A DNA stretch of 64,000 bases, from positions 2,782,273 through 2,846,272 of the forward strand of contig OX291561.1 of NCBI GenBank assembly GCA_946406115.1, read 5' to 3'. The notes under the pieces were generated by a model, which was given only the letters and a program-made list of their open reading frames with translations, was not told the origin of the DNA and ran no database searches. Source of the DNA: Apoda limacodes. Lineage: Eukaryota; Arthropoda; Insecta; Lepidoptera; Limacodidae. Made by a program: the position numbers and the translations under genes. Shown here one piece after another: positions 58,370 to 64,000 of this stretch; within the stretch, counting starts at the first letter, position 1; each line of letters opens with the position of its first letter.

Positions 58370-60725
58370 ATTTAAGGGGTTTTTGTGTTCAAGATATTTA
58401 TATCATGCGCTATTAATGCTGTTTAAATTATTTTCTTGCTGCATTTATAACTCACAATATAAACCAACAATACACCGAGCTACAAACTTTTCTGACTTTC
58501 TGACTTTAGGTGATTGGTCGCTAGTGTCGTTGTTAGTTCACACCATTTCAATATAGCGAGTTGTAATTTTGATAACTTTTACCACCGGGTCAGTTTGTTG
58601 TAATATTAAGTATAAAGAGTGTGATGTTCCTGAATACATCTACGCAGAATGTTTACGTATTTTGAGTTCTCGATTTACTTTCTCAGTTCACCCGTAAAGA
58701 TGGCTCATACAACTGTGCCGAAATATCGGGAACTGAACAAATCCAATAGTGGTAAGCCCGTAACGTATGAGCAGTTTGATAACAACTGCAATTTAAAAAT
58801 TTTAAATTTAAAAAGTTATACATCTAGGCAGCTGAATGTTATCATACAAATTAAAAACAGTGTTTGCATTAAAAACAACTTAACAAAAGCTTAACTGTTT
58901 CTACAATACACTGTATCAGTTCGGCAATTCATCAAAGTCAGCGCCGCAAGCTGCGTCAGCATTAATTACACGAGTGGTGTCAACTTGACGTTGACGTTTG
59001 TCGTTACCGTAACGTCGATCGATATTGCAGTCACTGTTCAATCGTCATTTTTAATCAATTCTATCAATTTATGTTTGCCTTTGCAGAACCACAACTTGGA
59101 CACTTTATACGAAAATGGTCTTAAACCACAAACTATTAACACCACAAAAATTAATGATGTGTAATGTGTGCGTGTTTCGTACGAGCGGTCACAGGGTTGG
59201 CACTGACAGGGTTAGCAACAGGGAGCGTCGGAGAGTGACCATTCTGGAATGGTATAACTATACTGTTGTTGAAGTAAGATTTTTTCTAGTATTATGGGAT
59301 GCTAAAGCCTCTCCGACTAGAATGGATAGCTACGATTATTACAATAAATTTTAAAAATACTTGCCTGATAAATAAATGCTTTGCCATGCGCCGTCCCATC
59401 AGTGAGCGTCACCCCTTGAAACTTTTCATGAGGTACGTTGATTTAATGTTATTAAAATTTTCATTAAATATGTTAAAGAACTACCAAATAATATACTAAA
59501 AATACTGAGAATATTCGGCACATTATTGTTAGACATTAACGAAGCGAAACTTATTTTTCATCACACTTACACGTAAACAGTGTCATTACGTACAGGCCAT
59601 GCGACTGCTAAGACCATAATTACTCCTCCGGACTTTTTCTTTGTAAATTTTACTTTTCTCAAAGCAAAGAACCTATTAAATCGAAATCAAGTATGTATCA
59701 GAGCTGTGTGTTCGTAATATAAACTACTCGCATACTACAAAATTTATTTCGGCCTTTGACCTTTGGCTGTTTAATAGCCTCTCGTTCCTTACTACCCTTA
59801 ATATTTATTAGGTTTTTTTACCATTATAGTACAACATCCCTGTACTTATATATATTTAAACTGTGGAGGCGTTTCGTTCATTGGTTAAGCGCATCAAATA
59901 TGATGTCGTTTTTAAATTCAGAATTTTTATAGTTTTCATGTGATTTTTTTTTAATTTTAATTTTTATTCAAAGTTGTGTGTGCGTTACAACGGCAATATT
60001 ATATTAAAACCCCTATAACTTGCCCCATATTTTGGACAGTTACATAATACTTCTATTACTTGCGAGATGCCCTGACTTCAAGTTACTCGCCAGAGTTCGT
60101 AAAGCCCTAGTTTAGGGATAAGTTATTCAGAGTGAAAAAACAGTTGATGATTAAGATTAACATATGGTATTCATAATAATTAGGGAATAAAATAGTTCAA
60201 AACAATTGTCTTTGAATGTAAAACTATATGTGTCAAAATTATTGTGGATATCTGAAAAAATGTGAACCGATTTTGTTTGGAACTTCTATGTTTATTACAA
60301 TACTGTATGGCCTTGTATGTACCTTTCTGTAAAAGGCAATGAGAAATGGTTGGGCGGATAGACGGATGGACGGATGTAACTTAATATTTTCGTTTTTGCC
60401 ACTCCAAACAACTTTGCTAATTCAAACACAAAGTTAAAGAGACAAAACAAATTCACAAAAAATAGCTCAGTATTTCCGGCAGAAGACGCTTCATCTATCA
60501 CAATAATGAGCTCTGCCAATAACAGACACTCACCCTTCGTCCTGAAGGTCTGGTGCATGTTACAAACTGACATCCAAAAGTGTATTTTCTAGTTTACGAA
60601 AACGAATAAAAAGTAACGAAATAAATCATTTTTTCCCAAACAGGTATTGCATAAAAACCTATATTGAAATATATAAAACTTCTAGCTATAATACGAAATA
60701 TTACTATAGAAAAAAGTTTTTTTGT
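58370..60725. other. gene-free DNA
   Basis: No gene supported. The CpG-richer patch at 58930-59060 (ttgacgttgacgtttgtcgt, taacgtcgatcgat) precedes a possible acceptor (tttgcctttgcag) at about 59086, so a 5' exon region of an unknown gene is possible but unproven. 58480-58620 is the partner of the repeat at 2700-2810. Confidence 0.35.
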
Positions 60726-60729
60726 ATTT

Positions 60730-61565
60730 TGATGCTTTTACTAGCACTAGTAGACAGTAAGCGGTTTTAGAAAGAAAGAATAGTATTACTAAAAAGGATA
60801 TTAAATTTAAACCTATAACAACTAAACGGATTGAATCATTTAAATTAAACTTATTGCATAAACTTCCGGATTTACCTTATAATGGCAACCCAAATGATAC
60901 GTACAATACTTAACACTATTACTACAGAATATAATAAAATATTTACTGCAAAAAAGAAACTTATTTCCAGTCGCTTTAGTTTTAGTGAATGGGCTGGTAA
61001 ATACCTGGGATTTATAAAAGTAGACGTAAACTGTATGAATTATTTAAAGAAAGAACATGTAATAATAGCCAAATATTTAGGTCATATGTAAAAAAATACT
61101 CAAAAACCTTTAAAAAAGTCTGTCTCGAAACAAAATCAATTCACCTTAGACATAAAGTAAAAAAAACAACAAAAAAAAATAAACTACGTGGAACATAATA
61201 AATAATGAAACTGGTAAAGCTAGGAATTCTTGTCAGGACTTTGAGTTGATTGTAGATGATACTAGTTTAAAAATAAATTCTTATGTAGCAGGTGCCTTTG
61301 AATTTTTTTTAGCAATATTCCATTCAAAACAACTGAACATCTTAACTCAAGTCCATTTTAGCAGAAAAAATAATAAAAACTCTAAAAAATAAAAAATATA
61401 ACAATGTCTTTGAATGTAAAATTCCTTTTGTATTTAAAAAAATTAGTTCTACAGATATCATAAATACATTTAAAACATTAGAAATAAAAAACACCACAAA
61501 CCTTTGAGGACCTTCTGTAAAAACTATAAACTCAATAATTCATGTTATAGCGCAAACCTTATAGT
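60730..61565 (+). pseudogene. CR1-like LINE ((GACTTT)n-tail family), 5' and RT-start part
   Basis: Blocks: YVKKYSKTFKKVCLE (linker helix), SYVAGAFEFFLAIFHS, then DIINTFKTLEIKNTTNL with SVKTINSIIHVIAQTL, the usual 'LK.K.S.D..G.S...I....' start of a CR1-group RT. It then stops at about 61565. Frequent frame changes. The C-terminal end of the same family lies at 62413-63054 in the same orientation, so about 1.2 kb of RT is missing between. Confidence 0.6.
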
Positions 61566-62009
61566 CCAGGAGGAATCGGCGCATGAGTACCGAAAACTAT
61601 TCGACCTCAATTTTTTTATGTGATCCTTTTCAAATTGCCCTTCTAATGATATAAATGCATGTTGCCATGGCGCAACCCGGTGCCATATTGTTTAAACCGA
61701 AATTGTTTAAACAATTGCAAAGAATTGTTATTTTTCAACCGGACAAATTTTTTTCATATTCTTTATTGAAATACCAATAAAAAAGGTCCTATGACTTTTA
61801 ACGATAAAGTTAATATGTTTAAAGATATGAATTTTTAAAGGTTCGAAAAATCTCAAATTTGGGTACTTTCGACCCATGAAAAATATATTAAAAAAAAACA
61901 TAATGTCTAAGTAATTTTTTTTTTAATTCTTTATACAATTGTTAATAATATTGTTCAAAGAGATTTTAAAAAATTTCATTGTTTATATCCATTACATTCC
62001 ATACTATAT
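61566..62009. other. unassigned insert
   Basis: AT-rich, non-coding, with a gtttaaaccgaaattgtttaaac partial palindrome at about 61690. Lies within the gap of the split LINE. Not recognised. Confidence 0.35.
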
Positions 62010-62398
62010 TTTTCCATACCATGGCAAAAAAAATCACGTTTGTTTTATGGGAGCCCCCCATAAACATTTGTTTTATTTTAATTGAATTATTTATTTTTAA
62101 AGAGACTATAGAACTTAATATTCTGTGCATATTTTAAGCGGCTACCTGTTGCCGTTATAATTATCAAGTAAAATCGAGCAAAAAAATCACATTTGTTGTA
62201 TGGGAGTCCCCTTAAATATTTATTTTATTTAGTTTTTTATTATTTGTTGTTATATCGGCTACAGAAATAGATCTTCTGTGAAAATTTCAACAATCTTCCT
62301 ATCACGGTTCATGAGATACAGCCTGGTGACAGACGGACGGACAGCGGAGCCTTAGTAATAGGGTTCCGCTAATTACCCTTCGGGTACGGAACCTTAAA
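62010..62398 (+). repeat. 'gggttccgtaccc' repeat
   Basis: Has the two internal aaaaaaatcacgtttgtt-type blocks, cttcctatcacggttcatga, cagcctggtgacagacggac and gggttccgctaattaccctt. It serves as the uninterrupted reference for the copy split by a LINE at 52.1/57.1 kb. Confidence 0.8.
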
Positions 62399-62412
62399 AA
62401 TGGGAAATTCGT

Positions 62413-63054
62413 GCTATTTATAAATCAGGATTTAGGATATCTCTGAGAGATGGGTTTAGGGAAGTAAATATTTTAACTTTAGCGTCGCAGTACATATATG
62501 ATCTTTATATGTACATAAAAATATCAATAGTATCACCAGGAAAAGTGACATTCACAAAGTAAATACTAGAAGTAAAAATAAGCTGTTGGTGCATAATACA
62601 CGTCTACGCAATATTAGGAACTCTTTTATGGGGCAATGTAAACACTTTTAAAACTAAGTTCCCATTAATATTCAAAAGCTATCAATAAGTACATTTAAAT
62701 CTTTTATTAAACAACTACTTTGTAAAAAAGCATACTACAATATTTCAGACTATGTAAATGATAAAAATCCATGAGATGACCAATTACAGGATGCACAGGT
62801 AAACCAAATTAAAATGGAAATAATATCAAATTGTACAGCTTAAATTTTTTTTTTAAACATTTATTGTATATGTAGTTTTTAAGTTTTTTTTTAAAAAGAG
62901 TAACTATCGAGTTTCTTTCCGGATTCTTCTCGGTAGAAATCAACAACATTGTGAACTGAATTTCAAAAATGGTATTTCATAACTTTGACGATTCAAAAGT
63001 GACTGTAAAATCCTAATTTGAATAAATAAATTTTGACTTTGACTTTTTGACTTT
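62413..63054 (+). mobile_element. CR1-like LINE C-terminal and 3' end with GACTTT tail
   Basis: Frame gives REVNILTLASQYIYDLYMYI, then a worn 'NTR..N.L' and 'F.GQC..FYNKLP' stretch, then tcaataagtacatttaaatc, tatgtaaatgataaaaatcc, gagtttctttccggattctt and ttgactttgactttttgact. Same family and order as 34840-35244. Confidence 0.7.
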
Positions 63055-63096
63055 GAAAGTAATAGCAGGAAAATATTTGCTGCTGCAAAATCTACA

Positions 63097-63895
63097 GTTG
63101 ACGTTAGTTTCTCTGATAGCATTTACATTAATGCTGGTGTTCCGCAAGGCTCTCTGCTGTCTCCTACGCTTTTTCTACTGCATATCAATGATATGTTGGA
63201 CATCAACAACATACATTGCTATGCAGATGACAGTACAGGACACACTTCGAGATCCTTGGTGTTGACATCTCCAACGATTTTCAGTTCCGAAATCAGTTGC
63301 AAGACTAGGTAAAGCTGGCGTCCAAAAAACTTGATGTACTCAATAGAGCGAAGCAGTACATCACGTAGGGGCAAAGGAGCTATTTTACAAGTCGTAAGTT
63401 GGATGGATGGATGCACCTGGATACCAGCTTGGTCCTTTTGACTCGGTTCAACGACGGGCTGTGAGAATTGTCGACGATTCCAAACTCACTCGCGGTATCG
63501 AGCCCTTAAGTTTGAGGAGAGACTTTGCCTCCCTGTATGTGTTCTACCGCTTGTATAATGGGTTGTGTTCTGACGAATTGTTCGAAATGATGCCCACGGC
63601 TACTTTCTACCATCGCACTGCTCACCGTTGGCAGGGAATTCATTCTCACGCTTTAGAACCGAAATGGTCACGTACAGTGCGGTTTCAGAGAAACGCGTAC
63701 GCTTGGGTTGTGGAATGAGCTCCCTGCCAAGGTTTTCCCTAGGGATTACAGTATGGGATTTTTCAAAAAAGAAGTTAGTAGATTTTTGAAGGGTCAGCAA
63801 CGCGCTATTGATACCCCTGGTGTTGCAAGCGGTCATAGGCTACGGTGACCGCTTACCATCAGGCGGATCTTAAGCTTGTTTTCCTCATTAATAGT
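63097..63895 (+). mobile_element. RTE/jockey-type LINE fragment with internal deletions
   Basis: Starts in the motif-B region (NAGVPQGSVLSP-equivalent; here VFRKALCCLLRFFYC is only the shifted-frame reading), includes cattgctatgcagatgacag (YADD box), then a deletion to the GVDISNDFQF region, a second small deletion before GYQLGPFDSVQRRAVRIVDD, EPLSLRRDF and RTVRFQRN. It ends with accatcaggcggatcttaag and a short A-rich tail. Dead copy next to the GACTTT-tail LINE. Confidence 0.8.
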
Positions 63896-64000
63896 TTAAA
63901 AAAACAAAAGATAGATTACGCAATTGACTTCCAATTCCCACTAGAATTATTCATGCTAAATCTCTTTTGCTTTCAATTCTCGCCTATGCTAGTAGGCTAT

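Noticed and set aside
58649..59354. Possible host gene exons in the CpG-richer patch
   Set aside because: Frames lack recognisable domains and the single possible acceptor is not matched by a donor or a continuing frame.

Overview
The window looks like eukaryotic nuclear DNA from a lepidopteran (moth or butterfly). It is AT-rich, its host genes are split by GT-AG introns, and it is packed with repeats of lepidopteran type: non-LTR elements ending in the 'ccatcaggcgg...tttgccacc' tail, a tRNA-derived SINE, 'agcttttgcccgcg' repeats and 'gggttccgtaccc' repeats. No prokaryotic operons, rRNA genes or CRISPR arrays were seen. The species cannot be named from sequence alone.

Host genes are few. At the left edge, on the minus strand, are the first two coding exons of a secreted M14 zinc carboxypeptidase (1301-1234 signal peptide, 690-481 propeptide); the catalytic exons lie off the window. 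At 13010-12096 (minus) and 31217-30366 (minus) are two paralogous intronless secreted proteins of the spherulin-2A/aerolysin-like type. Between them are two broken duplicate pieces of the second paralog (25.36-26.63 kb and 29.54-29.71 kb), so the locus is a small, decaying tandem family.

Most of the rest is transposon debris, and its order of insertion can often be read. A 2.13 kb LINE-containing segment is tandemly duplicated at 6.98-11.22 kb. RTE/jockey-type LINE copies lie at 5.7, 14.4, 16.0, 16.6-20.9 (one copy inserted inside another), 31.5, 38.5-40.1 and 63.1 kb. A broken THAP/ISL2EU-type DDE transposon lies at 27.5-29.3 kb and a hAT-like remnant at 25.83-26.52 kb. At 32.6-35.9 kb an RNase H-bearing LINE is interrupted by a Jockey-type LINE that is itself interrupted by a third LINE. 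At 49.9-58.1 kb a Copia element is interrupted by a 'gggttccgtaccc' repeat, which is interrupted by a nearly full-length ~4.9 kb LINE whose ORF1 carries an SGNH-esterase-like domain. At 43.8-47.6 kb a degenerate tandem array built around 'cccctatttt...ggggatgatttt' is split by two LINE insertions. At 60.7-63.9 kb are a LINE with its middle missing and an RTE fragment.

I found no clearly new biochemical system. The most informative content is the nested-insertion stratigraphy and the aerolysin-like gene family with its broken copies. Nearly all coding calls on transposons are decayed copies with stops or frameshifts, except an uninterrupted 505-codon RT ORF at 38.6-40.1 kb.
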